The notes: generated by a model from the letters alone, not told the origin. A stretch of DNA of 34,082 bases from Deltaproteobacteria bacterium (GCA_016874715.1 VGTK01000048.1:1-34082); one strand, 5' to 3'; positions 16,140-24,073 are shown, numbered from the stretch's first letter. A program made the numbers and translations.

Positions 16140-17335
16140 CGCTCGGCGGCGGCGGCCCCGTCGGCCGGGAGCTCGAGCAGCATCCGGTACGCACCCGCGA
16201 AGTACGACGGGTCGGCGAGCATCGCTTCGGTGCCGGCGAGGTAGAGCCGGAACAGGCGGTAGGCGTGCTCGCCGTGCCGGCTGCGGATCGCGTCGCGCCG
16301 CTCCTCGAGGCGCTCGTACCAGTGGCGGGACGTGCGCTGGTAGTTGCGCCGGTCGTCGAGCAGCGAGCACAGCTCGAGCGGTGACGAGATCACGGCTTCG
16401 ATCAGACGCGGCAGGTAGACGCGACTCGTCCCGCCGCGAAAGACGTGCTTGCTCACGAACGCCGGCAGGACGAAGTCTGCGCGCGCCGACAGGAAGTCGA
16501 AGTACGCCCGGCCGCCCGGAACGAGCCAGGCGGCGAGGCGCGCCATCACGCCGCGGTAGTCGGCCAGCTCCTCGATCGCGCCGCACACCGTGATCGCGTC
16601 GTAGGGTGCCGCGGGGCGGTGCGCGAAGAAGTCCTCGAGCAGCAAGCGGACCGGCAGCCGCTCGGCGTCCACCACGGCGCGCTGCACGAAGGCGAGCTGC
16701 TGCCGCGACAGCGTGAGCCCGGTGACGTGCACGCCGCGCCGGCCCGCGTACCGGACGAACGGGCCCCAGCCGAAGCCGACGTCGAGCAGGCGGTCACCGG
16801 CGCGTAGCCCGAGACCCTCGAACGCGAGGCGCAGCTTGCGCTCGGTCGCGTCCTCGAGCGGCTCGTCGTCATGCTCGAAGACGCCGGGCGTGTAGGCGTT
16901 GTAGCTTTGCTCGACGAAGGCGAGCTGGATGTCGTCGGCGTCGTAGTGGTGCTGCACCCACCTGGCGCGCGCGCGCGTCCGGCCGACGAGCAGCGGCTCC
17001 AGCCGCCGCCAGAGGCCGATCCAGCGGCTCGCGTCGGTGAGGTGCGAGCGCAGCGCGACGACCGCACGCAGGTCTCCGTCGAGGTCGAGGTGCCGCTCCA
17101 TGTAGGCCTCGCAGAGGCGCAGCTCGTCGAGCGAGCGCAGCGCGGCCATCCCCGCGTCGTCGCGGATCGCGACCGCGAACGCGGGCTCCTGGGCACCGAA
17201 GCGAACCGTCGAGCCGCTCGGCAGCCGGAGCTGCCAGGAGATCGGCGGCTGCTCGCCGAGGGTACGTCGCAGGAGGGAGATGAGCGTGCCCTCGTGCAGG
17301 CGAGCCCGGCCCGCATCGTCTCCGCTCAGCTTCAC
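16121..17335 (-). CDS. Cyclopropane-fatty-acyl-phospholipid synthase-like methyltransferase, divergent
   Basis: 404 residues from a GTG at 17335 that overlaps the stop of the upstream gene (GTGA). An ATG at 17362 would add nine residues. The C-terminal two thirds is a class I SAM methyltransferase: LLDVGFGWGPF in place of the usual LDIGCGWG, then GLTLSRQQ. The N-terminal part has the acidic/hydrophobic helices seen in long CFA-like proteins. Family knowledge: the E. coli enzyme uses Cys139, Glu239 and His266 to bind bicarbonate. By alignment the Cys place is Pro (NAYTPGVFE), the Glu is kept (GAIEELADY) and the His place is Asp (AYFDFLS). I infer a methyltransferase acting on unsaturated membrane lipids, but perhaps not a cyclopropanating one. 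It is the last gene of a coupled three-gene operon headed by a sigma-54 activator. Confidence 0.85.
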   Translation of the reverse strand: MKLSGDDAGRARLHEGTLISLLRRTLGEQPPISWQLRLPSGSTVRFGAQEPAFAVAIRDDAGMAALRSLDELRLCEAYMERHLDLDGDLRAVVALRSHLTDASRWIGLWRRLEPLLVGRTRARARWVQHHYDADDIQLAFVEQSYNAYTPGVFEHDDEPLEDATERKLRLAFEGLGLRAGDRLLDVGFGWGPFVRYAGRRGVHVTGLTLSRQQLAFVQRAVVDAERLPVRLLLEDFFAHRPAAPYDAITVCGAIEELADYRGVMARLAAWLVPGGRAYFDFLSARADFVLPAFVSKHVFRGGTSRVYLPRLIEAVISSPLELCSLLDDRRNYQRTSRHWYERLEERRDAIRSRHGEHAYRLFRLYLAGTEAMLADPSYFAGAYRMLLELPADGAAAAERHAAPS

Positions 17336-17706
17336 GCGTGGTCCCGGCCCGTAGCGAGCCATGCGGCCCCGGCCGCGAGCAGTCCGACCAGCGCGCCGGT
17401 GGAGACGTTCATCGCCGCGCAGTCCGGACCGCAACCCGGCGTCGCGGCGGAGAAGATCGCGGACGGCAGCATCACGAGTGCCCCGAACAGCCCGCCGCGC
17501 AGCCACCACGGGTGCGGCCAGGTGGTCGAGGCGACCACGACGCCGATCAGCATGCGCGCGACGTACCAGCCCCACACCGCGAGCGCGCCGTTGATGCGCA
17601 CCCGGTCGAGCTTCTCCGGAACCGGGCCATGCAGCAGGAAGGGCAGCCAGGCGGCCGCCAGGCCGGCCGCAACACAGACCAGCCGGTACCGTCCAGCGAG
17701 GCTCAT
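17332..17706 (-). CDS. Small integral membrane protein of unknown function
   Basis: 124 residues with about four hydrophobic segments (VCVAAGLAAAWLPFLL, WGWYVARMLIGVVVAS, GALVMLPSAIFSA, GALVGLLAAGAAWLA). Two closely spaced cysteines sit in a PGCGPDC loop, and a basic N-terminus favours that end being cytoplasmic. The ATG at 17706 overlaps the stop of the regulator gene (ATGA). Its own stop overlaps the GTG of the methyltransferase gene, so all three are translationally coupled. No family recognised. Context suggests a role in the same lipid-modification process, such as sensing or substrate presentation, but this is inference only. Confidence 0.82.
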   Translation of the reverse strand: MSLAGRYRLVCVAAGLAAAWLPFLLHGPVPEKLDRVRINGALAVWGWYVARMLIGVVVASTTWPHPWWLRGGLFGALVMLPSAIFSAATPGCGPDCAAMNVSTGALVGLLAAGAAWLATGRDHA

Positions 17707-19229
17707 CGCAGGCCGAGGCGCTTCATCAGCCGCGACAGGTTCGACTGCGGCAGGCCGAGACGCCGCGCGGCGTCGGTCTGGCTGCCCCCCGCCGCGGCGA
17801 GCGCGCGCGTGACGCGCAGCCGGGTGAAGACGTCGATCGCTTCGCGCAAGTCGAGCTCGTCGGGAACGTCGTTGGCGCCGTTGCCCGCGTGCGCGGCACC
17901 AACATCCGGCTCGCGGATGTCGCGCGGCAGGTCCGCGACCCGGATCGTGGCGCCCCTGGTGAGGACGATCGCGCGCTCGACCGCGTTCTGCAGCTCGCGC
18001 ACGTTGCCCGGCCACGGGTAGGCGCGCAGGCAGGCCAGCGTCTCGTCGGCGACCTGGAGCAACGGGCGGCCCATCTCGCGACAGAAGTGCTCGACGAAGT
18101 GCTCGACCAGACCCGGTACGTCCTCGAGCCGCTCGCGCAGGGCGGGCAGGTCGATCGTGATGACGTTCAGCCGGTAGTACAGGTCCTCGCGGAACGTTCG
18201 CTCGCGCACCGCCACGCGCAGGTCGCGGTTGGTCGCGGCGACGATGCGCACGTCGACGCGGATCGTCTTCTCGCCGCCCACGCGCTGGAACTCACGGTCC
18301 TGCAGCACGCGCAGCAGCTTGGCCTGCAGGCTCGGCGCCAGCTCGCCGATCTCGTCGAGAAACAGCGTACCGCCGTCGGCGAGCTCGAAGCGGCCCTTGC
18401 GCTGCGCGACCGCGCCGGTGAACGATCCGCGCTCGTGGCCGAACAGCTCGCTCTCCAGCAGCTCGGTGCTGAGCGCGGTGCAGTTGACCGCGACGAACGG
18501 GCCTTTTTCTCGCGTGCTCCAATGGTGGATCGCGCGCCCCACGACCTCCTTGCCGGTGCCGCTCTCGCCGAGCAGCAGCACGGTGCTCGACGAGCCAGCC
18601 GCGGTCGACGCGAGGTCGAGCACGGCGCGCATCGCACGGCTCGGCCCGAGCACCAGCTTGTAGCGCTCGCTCGCGGCCGCGCGGAGCTCGGCGTTGCTGC
18701 CGCGCAGCGCCGACACCGCGCGCGCGCGCTCCATGGCGCTCGCCGCGACCGCGCCGAACGCGGTCAGCAGCTCGAGATCGGCCTCGGTGAAGGCGTCGCG
18801 CCGGTTGGGGTTGATCGCCTCGATGATGCCGAGGATGCGCTCCTCGTGCGCGAGCGGCGCACAGAGGATCGCACGCGTCTGGAAGCCCGAGCTCTCGTCG
18901 ATGCCCTTGAAGAAGCGCGGGTCGCGCGCGACGTCGTTGACGACCAGGCCCTCGCCGGTCTTCGCGACCCAGCCGGCGATGCCGACGCCGACCTCGACCT
19001 CGAACTCGTCGAGCTTCGCCGGGCCGCGCGACAGCACGAAGCGCACGCGCGTGCCGGTCGGGTCGATCAGGCCGATGCTCGCCGCCTCGAGGTCGAGCAA
19101 GGTGATCACCGCGTCGAGGATGGCGGCGAAGACGTCGGCCGGCTCGGCGTCGCCGGCGAGACGAGCGCTGGCGGCGACGAAGCCGCGCCAGCGCCGGTCG
19201 TTCGGGTCGCGGGGCGCGCTTGCTGCCAT
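17703..19229 (-). CDS. Sigma-54-dependent transcriptional activator with GAF sensor (NifA-type architecture)
   Basis: 508 residues: an N-terminal GAF domain (about 30-170), a central AAA+ domain and a C-terminal Fis-type helix-turn-helix (SQTDAARRLGLPQSNLSRLMKR). The AAA+ part has Walker A GESGTGKE at 221-228 and the sigma-54 contact loop at 268-273 reading GSFTGA, a known variant of GAFTGA. Walker B is GGTLFLDEIGE, and the arginine region NRDLRVAV follows. There is no receiver domain, so control is through GAF ligand binding rather than phosphorylation. It remodels sigma-54 polymerase at enhancer-dependent promoters; its targets are not visible here. It heads the operon with the membrane protein and methyltransferase. 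A promoter-like pair at 19238-19266 would start the mRNA almost at the ATG, and no ribosome-binding site is seen, so the message may be leaderless. Confidence 0.95.
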   Translation of the reverse strand: MAASAPRDPNDRRWRGFVAASARLAGDAEPADVFAAILDAVITLLDLEAASIGLIDPTGTRVRFVLSRGPAKLDEFEVEVGVGIAGWVAKTGEGLVVNDVARDPRFFKGIDESSGFQTRAILCAPLAHEERILGIIEAINPNRRDAFTEADLELLTAFGAVAASAMERARAVSALRGSNAELRAAASERYKLVLGPSRAMRAVLDLASTAAGSSSTVLLLGESGTGKEVVGRAIHHWSTREKGPFVAVNCTALSTELLESELFGHERGSFTGAVAQRKGRFELADGGTLFLDEIGELAPSLQAKLLRVLQDREFQRVGGEKTIRVDVRIVAATNRDLRVAVRERTFREDLYYRLNVITIDLPALRERLEDVPGLVEHFVEHFCREMGRPLLQVADETLACLRAYPWPGNVRELQNAVERAIVLTRGATIRVADLPRDIREPDVGAAHAGNGANDVPDELDLREAIDVFTRLRVTRALAAAGGSQTDAARRLGLPQSNLSRLMKRLGLR

Positions 19230-19237
19230 CGGCGGGG

Positions 19238-19266
19238 ATGATCGTCAAATCTCGCGCCCCCGTCAA
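19238..19266 (-). promoter_or_regulatory. Candidate housekeeping promoter of the sigma-54 activator operon
   Basis: On the minus strand TTGACG (five of six matches to the -35 consensus) is followed by 17 bases and then GATCAT (four of six to the -10). Expected initiation is around 19230, one or two bases before the ATG at 19229. That fits the lack of a ribosome-binding site. Confidence 0.45.
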
Positions 19267-19270
19267 TCAA

Positions 19271-19515
19271 GCGACTCCGCTGGACTCCGCTCCCGCGCGT
19301 GGGACTCGGCTGAACTCCGCTCCCGCGCGTGGGACTCGGCTGAACTCCGCTCCCGCGCGTGGGACTCGGCTGAACTCCGCTCCCGCGCGTGGGACTCCGC
19401 TGAACTCCGCTCCCGCGCGTGGGACTCGGCTGAACTCCGCTCCCGCGCGTGGGACTCGGCTGAACTCCGCTCCCGCGCGTGGGACTCCGCTGAACTCCGC
19501 TCCCGCGCGTGGGAC
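19271..19515. repeat. Array of 30-bp tandem repeats, seven full units plus partial ends
   Basis: Seven 30-bp units start at 19291, 19321, 19351, 19381, 19411, 19441 and 19471. A degraded half-unit lies at 19271-19290 and a 15-bp final part at 19501-19515. Each contains TCCCGCGCGTGGGA and then CTGAACTCCGC. Units four and seven share one base change (ACTCCGC for ACTCGGC), so the array probably grew by copying blocks of units. It separates the start of the sigma-54 activator from the end of the isomerase-like gene. Its plus-strand frame would give a ten-residue repeat (SAPARGTRLN), with no sign of being a gene. Confidence 0.97.
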
Positions 19516-19542
19516 GCCGCACGTCGCGTCCGCGGCCGGCTT

Positions 19543-20400
19543 TCACGCGACGCGGACAGGGCGCACCGCGGCGACCAGCACGCGCAGCGCCGACCCCACG
19601 CGGCGCGCGACCTCGACCGGCGGCTGCCGCGCCAGCACGTCGGACCAGATCTCCGCGCCGAGGGGTGCCTGGCACCCGTCTTCGTCCATCGCGCGCACGA
19701 AGCCCGCGAGGTCGAGCGCGCCGGTGCCCGGCACGAGGCGTCCGGTGAGGGTCGCCGCCATGTAGTCGGGCTCCGGTGCCGTCATCGCGGGCGAGTCGCA
19801 GAGCTGCAGCGCGACCACGCGCGCGCCGGACGCGCGCAGGCGCTCGAGTCCGCCCGGCGTGCGCGCCAGGTGCCAGGTGTCCACCGTGAGGCCGGCATTC
19901 GGGCGGTCGGCCGCGTCGAGGATGGCGAGGCACGTGTCGAGGTCGAGCGCCGAGCCTGGAAAGAACTCGAAGTGCAGCATCAGTCCCGCGTCCGCCGCCC
20001 GGTCGCAGAGCGCCCCGAAGGTGCGCGCGGCCTCGTCGATCGGCGGCGGCTCGCCCGGCCCCTCGACGACGCAGACCGATCGTGCGCCGACCGCCGCCGC
20101 GATCGCGAGCACCTCGTCGGCTGGAGGCACGTTGCGGCCGACCCGGATCCCGGGCCGCCAGCCCTGCAGGACTTCGACCTCGGCGACGGCGATGCCCGCG
20201 TCGGCGAGCCGGGCGCGCATGTCCGCGTCGGACAGCCCTTCGGCGCGCGCCCGGACGTGGTCGCGGACCCGCAGCGAGATCGCCGAGAAGCCCCCGGCGG
20301 CGGCCGCGGCGACGCGCTCGGCGAAGCTCGCGCCCGGAATCGTCCCGGCGCAGAGGACGAGATCGTCGGGGCCGAGCGGTCGGCGTGCGGTCACGGTCAT
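19543..20400 (-). CDS. Sugar-phosphate isomerase/epimerase-like TIM-barrel protein
   Basis: 285 residues from the ATG at 20400; the ribosome-binding site is weak. It has the xylose-isomerase-like (AP endonuclease 2-type) barrel pattern. Metal-ligand residues are recognisable by position: Glu in MLHFEFFPGS, Asp and His in LTVDTWHLAR, Glu in APLGAEIWSD. The N-terminal strand LVLCAGTIPGASF and the FSAISLRV strand are typical. It is cytoplasmic with no signal peptide. The substrate is unknown: such proteins act on inosose, hydroxypyruvate or keto-sugars (IolE, Hyi, DTE families). The divergent sugar-modifying cassette at 20636 makes a sugar or keto-sugar substrate plausible. Confidence 0.8.
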   Translation of the reverse strand: MTVTARRPLGPDDLVLCAGTIPGASFAERVAAAAAGGFSAISLRVRDHVRARAEGLSDADMRARLADAGIAVAEVEVLQGWRPGIRVGRNVPPADEVLAIAAAVGARSVCVVEGPGEPPPIDEAARTFGALCDRAADAGLMLHFEFFPGSALDLDTCLAILDAADRPNAGLTVDTWHLARTPGGLERLRASGARVVALQLCDSPAMTAPEPDYMAATLTGRLVPGTGALDLAGFVRAMDEDGCQAPLGAEIWSDVLARQPPVEVARRVGSALRVLVAAVRPVRVA

Positions 20401-20522
20401 GTCGTGCGACCGTCCGCCCCGAAGCGGCGCGCTGTCAAGCGCCGCCAGCGCCCGCCGGCGCCGCGAGCGGGGCGAAACCGGCGGAATTTCGCGGGGCCCG
20501 GGTATTCGCAGCCACAGCGCAG

Positions 20523-20535
20523 GTTTGTTGCAAAC
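20523..20535. promoter_or_regulatory. Palindrome GTTTGTTGCAAAC, possible operator
   Basis: GTTTG and CAAAC arms flank TTG between the divergent isomerase-like gene and glycosyltransferase cassette, 100 nt before the TTG start at 20636. TTGCAA within it could also be a -35 with a poor -10 (TAACCA at 20551-20556). The rest of 20401-20635 shows nothing clear. Confidence 0.3.
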
Positions 20536-20635
20536 GCCCGTCTCAAGCCGTAACCAAGCCGTTCGCTGGGGCGGACCCGAGCACTCGGTCGGTCGTCCGT
20601 CCCTGGCGTCTCTCTCTCCAACTTGGGGTGCTCGA

Positions 20636-21913
20636 TTGGCCGGGAAACCGCTGCGGATCTGTCTGCTCACCTACCGCGGAAATCCGCGCTCGGGCGGGCA
20701 GGGCATCTACGTCCGGCTGCTCAGCCAGGAGCTGCGCCAGCTCGGCCACGAGGTCGACGTCTGGAGCGGGCCGCCCTACCCGGAGCTGGCCGACGGCGTG
20801 CGCCTGGTGAAGGTCCCGAGCCTCGACCTGTGGGACGAGACCGCGCTCTTCCGCCGCCCGACGCTGCGCGAGCTGCGCGACCCGATCAACGTCTCGGAGT
20901 ACGCGCACACCGTGACCGGCGGCTTCCCGGAGCCGCTCACGTTCTCCCGCCGCGTCGCCCGCAAGTTCCAGCGCGAGGCGCACGCCCGGCACTACGACGT
21001 CGTGCACGACAATCAATGCCTCGGTCCCGGGCTGCTCGCGATGCGCCCCCACCTGCCCGTCGTCGCGACCATCCACCACCCGGTGACGATGGACTTCCGC
21101 ATCGCGATGAAGGCCGCCTCGACGTACGTCAAGCGCTGGGGGCTGCGTCGCTGGTACAGCTTCCTGCCCGTGCAGCAGCGGGTGTCCCGAGCGCTCGACC
21201 GCGTTCTCACGGTCTCCGAAGCCTCGGCGCGCGACCTGCAGACCGACTACGGCATCGCGGGCGATCGCCTGCGGGTGGTCGGCAACGGCATCAACCTCGA
21301 CGTCTTCCACCCGATCTCGGGGATCGAGCGCCGTCCGGACCGGCTCATCACCACGCTCTCCGCCGACTCCCCTCTCAAGGGCTTTCCGTATCTGCTCGAA
21401 GCGCTCGCGGAGCTGCGCCGCACGCGGCCCACTCTCGAGCTGAAGGTGATCGGCTCGCCCGGATTGCGCACCCAGACCGCGAAGCTGGTCGACCAGCTCG
21501 GTCTCGAGGACGCCGTGCACTTCACCGGGCGCGTCGCAGCGGAGGAGATCGCGCGAGCGTACGCCGAGTCGACGGTCGCGGTCGTGCCGTCGCTCTACGA
21601 GGGCTTCGGCTTTCCGGCGGGCGAGGCGATGGCCTGCGAGGTCCCGGTGGTCTCGACGACGGCCGGCGCGCTCCCGGAGGTCGTGGGACGCGACGGCAAG
21701 GCGGGGCTGCTCGTGGCGCCCGGCTCGGCACCCGAGCTCGCACGTTCGATCGGCGCGCTGCTCGATGCACCGGAGCTGCGTCGCGCGATGGGCGCCGCCG
21801 GCCGCGCGCGCGTGCTCGAGCTGTTCACCTGGCGGCGCGCGGCCGAGTGTACCGTCGAGTCGTATCGCGAGCTGATCGGCAGGCACGCGCACGGACAGGC
21901 GCTGGCATGCTGA
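20636..21913 (+). CDS. GT4-family glycosyltransferase
   Basis: 425 residues, two Rossmann-like halves (GT-B fold). The start is probably the TTG at 20636, since GGGGTG lies eight bases upstream and the next residues give the usual first strand (KPLRICLLTYRGNPRSGGQGIYV). The donor-binding half carries the retaining GT4 EX7E motif as Glu322 and Glu330 in EGFGFPAGEA. LTVSEASARDL and VGNGINLDVFHP are further family hallmarks. It transfers a sugar from a nucleotide sugar to an unknown acceptor at the cytoplasmic face. It overlaps the next gene by seven bases (ATG at 21907), so the three downstream products are co-produced. The acceptor may be a lipid or polyprenoid, given the third gene, but that is inference. 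Confidence 0.92.
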   Translation: MAGKPLRICLLTYRGNPRSGGQGIYVRLLSQELRQLGHEVDVWSGPPYPELADGVRLVKVPSLDLWDETALFRRPTLRELRDPINVSEYAHTVTGGFPEPLTFSRRVARKFQREAHARHYDVVHDNQCLGPGLLAMRPHLPVVATIHHPVTMDFRIAMKAASTYVKRWGLRRWYSFLPVQQRVSRALDRVLTVSEASARDLQTDYGIAGDRLRVVGNGINLDVFHPISGIERRPDRLITTLSADSPLKGFPYLLEALAELRRTRPTLELKVIGSPGLRTQTAKLVDQLGLEDAVHFTGRVAAEEIARAYAESTVAVVPSLYEGFGFPAGEAMACEVPVVSTTAGALPEVVGRDGKAGLLVAPGSAPELARSIGALLDAPELRRAMGAAGRARVLELFTWRRAAECTVESYRELIGRHAHGQALAC

Positions 21914-22635
21914 CCGTCGAGTTCGAGCGCCTGAACCTGAAGCCCGGCACGCGCGTGCTCGACGTGGGCTGTGGCGGTGGTCGGCACTCGCGCGGCGTCC
22001 GCGCGCTGCCCGGCGTCACCGCGGTCGCGCTCGACTTCGGCAGGAAGGAGATCGTCGACACCGCGGCGTCGCTGCGCGAGCTCGACGCGTTGCCGCCCGC
22101 GGTCGGCGGGTCGTCGCCCGAGGCGGGCCCGTGGGGAGCGTTCCAGGGCAGCATCTACGAGCTGCCGTTCGCGACCGCCGCCTTCGACTGCGTGATCATC
22201 TCGGAGGTCCTCGAGCATCTGGCGGAGGACGAGCGCGCGCTGTGCGAGGTCTCGCGCGTGCTGAAGCCGGGCGGCGTGCTCGCCGTCTCCGTTCCGCGCA
22301 CGCTGCCCGAGGCCGTGTGCTGGGCGCTCTCGAGGCGCTACCGCAACACGCCGGGCGGGCACGTACGCATCTACCTGCGCTCGACGATCAAGGGGCTGCT
22401 CGAGCGCAACGGCTACCGGATCTTCGCGAGCCACTTCGCGCACGCGCTGCACGCGCCGTACTGGTGGCTGAGGTGCCTGGTCGGTGTCGACCGCGAGAAG
22501 GCGCTGCCGGTCGAGCTCTACCATCGCATGCTGGTCTGGGACCTGATGTCCCGGCCGCGCATCACGCGTCTCGTCGAGGAGGCGCTGAACCCCCTGATCG
22601 GCAAGAGCATCGTGCTCTACGCCGTCAAAGGATGA
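21907..22635 (+). CDS. Class I SAM-dependent methyltransferase (Methyltransf_11 type)
   Basis: 242 residues. Motif I is VLDVGCGGGRHSRG (about 18-31). The middle has LPFATAAFDCVIISEVLEHL, and RVLKPGGVLAVSVP is the post-motif strand, as in UbiE/Methyltransf_11 enzymes. The C-terminus (about 155-242) is longer and aromatic/basic (YWWLRCLVGVDREKALPVELYHRM) and may bind acceptor or membrane. It starts inside the end of the glycosyltransferase gene and its TGA overlaps the ATG of the next gene. O- or C-methylation of the sugar or lipid product is the likely job. The substrate cannot be told from sequence. Confidence 0.92.
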   Translation: MLTVEFERLNLKPGTRVLDVGCGGGRHSRGVRALPGVTAVALDFGRKEIVDTAASLRELDALPPAVGGSSPEAGPWGAFQGSIYELPFATAAFDCVIISEVLEHLAEDERALCEVSRVLKPGGVLAVSVPRTLPEAVCWALSRRYRNTPGGHVRIYLRSTIKGLLERNGYRIFASHFAHALHAPYWWLRCLVGVDREKALPVELYHRMLVWDLMSRPRITRLVEEALNPLIGKSIVLYAVKG

Positions 22636-23810
22636 CGCCGATGCGAGGACGCGCGAAGCTGGGCATGGAGGCGAAGCGAGGACCGCTCACGCACCTCGAG
22701 TTCGAGCAGAGTGCGGCGTGGATCTCGTCGCAGCAGCTGCCGAGCGGCGAGATTCCGTGGCAGCGCGGCGGCAAGACCGATCCGTGGGACATGGTGCACG
22801 CGGCGATGGGCCTCGCCGTCGCAGGACGCCACGCGGAATCGACCGCGGCCTACCGATTCCTCGCGCGCACGCAGAACGAGGACGGCTCGTGGCCCGGCGA
22901 GTGGCGCGGTGAAGCCGTCAGCAACGCGACGCGCGAGACCAACCACGCGGCCTACGTCGCGACCGGCGTGTGGCACCAGTTCACGGCGAAGCCCGACGCC
23001 GACCTGCTCGCCGAGCTGTGGCCGATGGTGTCCAGGGCGACCGACTTCGTGGTGCGGCACCAGCTGCCGTGCGGTGGCATCGCCTGGGCGCTCGACCCGC
23101 ACGGTAAGCCGTGGCGCGCGCCGCTGATCACCGGCACGTCGTCGATCCATGGCAGTCTCGTGTGCGCCGTGCGCGTCGCCGAGCGTCTCGGCATCGCCCG
23201 CCCGGCGTGGCGTCAGGCGCGCGAGGGCATCGTCCGGCTGCTGCGCTACGACCGCGCGCGCTTCGAGAAGGACGACCTGCCGGAGCCGCAAGGCCGCCAC
23301 TCGATGGACTGGTACTACCCGGTCCTCGGCGGCGCGCTGCGCGGCCGTGAAGGGCGCTTGCACCTCCTCGACGCGACGCAGAACGCGACCTTCATCGAGG
23401 ACGGCGTCGGCTGCCGCTGCGTCAAGGACCGTCCGTGGTACACCGTTGCCGAGAGCTGCGAGCTCGCGCTCGCATTCGACTCCGTCGGCCTGTCCGGACG
23501 TGCCCGGCAGGTCGTGCTCTGGATGCGCGACCAGCGGCTCGAGAACGGCAGCTACTGGACCGGCACCACGCACCCCGACCGCATCCGCTGGCCCGAGACC
23601 GAGCAGACGACGTGGACCGCGGCGACGGTGCTCCTCGCGCACGACGCGCTCGCGGGAGACAACGCCACGCGGACGTTCTTCCGCGATCTCGCGGGCGACG
23701 ACCTGGGCGTCGTGGCGGCACCGTCCCTGCGCGCGGAGCGGGTGGCGCAGGAGGGGCCGCGGCGCGTGCCGGCGCACGTCGACGTCGAGGATCCGGCGTT
23801 CGACGTCTGA
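22632..23810 (+). CDS. Prenyltransferase/squalene-cyclase-like alpha-toroid protein
   Basis: 392 residues, starting at the ATG in ATGA at the end of the methyltransferase gene. It has helical repeats of the terpene-cyclase/prenyltransferase toroid class, with a QW-type motif QNEDGSW at residues 81-87 and aromatic Gly-rich turns between helices (GEIPWQRGG, GIAWALD, GSYWTGTTHPD). One half of a squalene cyclase is about this size. I do not see the class II cyclase DXDD acid motif. It may therefore bind rather than cyclise an isoprenoid, or use other acids (EKDD near the middle, FIEDG later). Cytoplasmic or membrane-peripheral. Genetic coupling with a glycosyltransferase and methyltransferase suggests it handles the lipid or polyprenol part of their product. 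Confidence 0.85.
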   Translation: MTPMRGRAKLGMEAKRGPLTHLEFEQSAAWISSQQLPSGEIPWQRGGKTDPWDMVHAAMGLAVAGRHAESTAAYRFLARTQNEDGSWPGEWRGEAVSNATRETNHAAYVATGVWHQFTAKPDADLLAELWPMVSRATDFVVRHQLPCGGIAWALDPHGKPWRAPLITGTSSIHGSLVCAVRVAERLGIARPAWRQAREGIVRLLRYDRARFEKDDLPEPQGRHSMDWYYPVLGGALRGREGRLHLLDATQNATFIEDGVGCRCVKDRPWYTVAESCELALAFDSVGLSGRARQVVLWMRDQRLENGSYWTGTTHPDRIRWPETEQTTWTAATVLLAHDALAGDNATRTFFRDLAGDDLGVVAAPSLRAERVAQEGPRRVPAHVDVEDPAFDV

Positions 23811-23908
23811 GCCGGCTCCACGAGCGGCGACGCAGTCGTCGCAGCCCCGAAGGTCGAATGCCCGCGGCGTCGCAGCCACGGGGGGCAGATCGCGTCGACG
23901 TGCGGCGC

Positions 23909-24073
23909 GGCTCGCGTCAGATCGCGTCGGACCCGCCGCACGGCTCGCGTCAGGTCGCGTCCGACCCGCCGCACGGCCTGCGTCAGATCGCGTCGGACCC
24001 GCCGCACGGCTCGCGTCAGGTCGCGTCCGACCCGCCGCACGGCCTGCGTCAGATCGCGTCGGATACCCCGTGC
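23909..24073. repeat. Array of 33-bp tandem repeats, four full units plus a diverging fifth
   Basis: Units begin at 23909, 23942, 23975, 24008 and 24041. Odd units carry CAGATCGCGTCGGA and even units CAGGTCGCGTCCGA, so there is a 66-bp higher-order period. The fifth unit contains the last codons and stop of the aldo/keto reductase gene (minus strand, TGA at 24051-24049) and diverges after about 24063. The array may have been seeded by the end of that gene. It lies between the convergent toroid-protein and reductase genes. No spacers are present. The rest of 23811-23908 shows nothing recognisable. Confidence 0.96.

Noticed and set aside
11391..16586. A minus-strand open frame of about 1,730 codons opposite lnt's end and the cyclase gene
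   Set aside because: Its composition is Arg/His/Glu/Gln-rich with no motif, fully antisense to a gene with clear catalytic motifs.
17341..17362. ATG at 17362 as the start of the CFA-like methyltransferase
   Set aside because: It would overlap the membrane-protein gene by about 30 bases. The GTG overlapping the stop by four bases follows the coupling style of the preceding gene pair. It remains possible.
19271..19515. CRISPR array
   Set aside because: Units are head-to-tail with no unique spacers, and no cas genes are nearby. The same applies to 23909-24073.
19220..19765. A plus-strand protein with ten-residue SAPARGTRLN repeats
   Set aside because: The frame exists only because the repeat length is a multiple of three. 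There is no ribosome-binding site, and it runs into the antisense of the isomerase-like gene.
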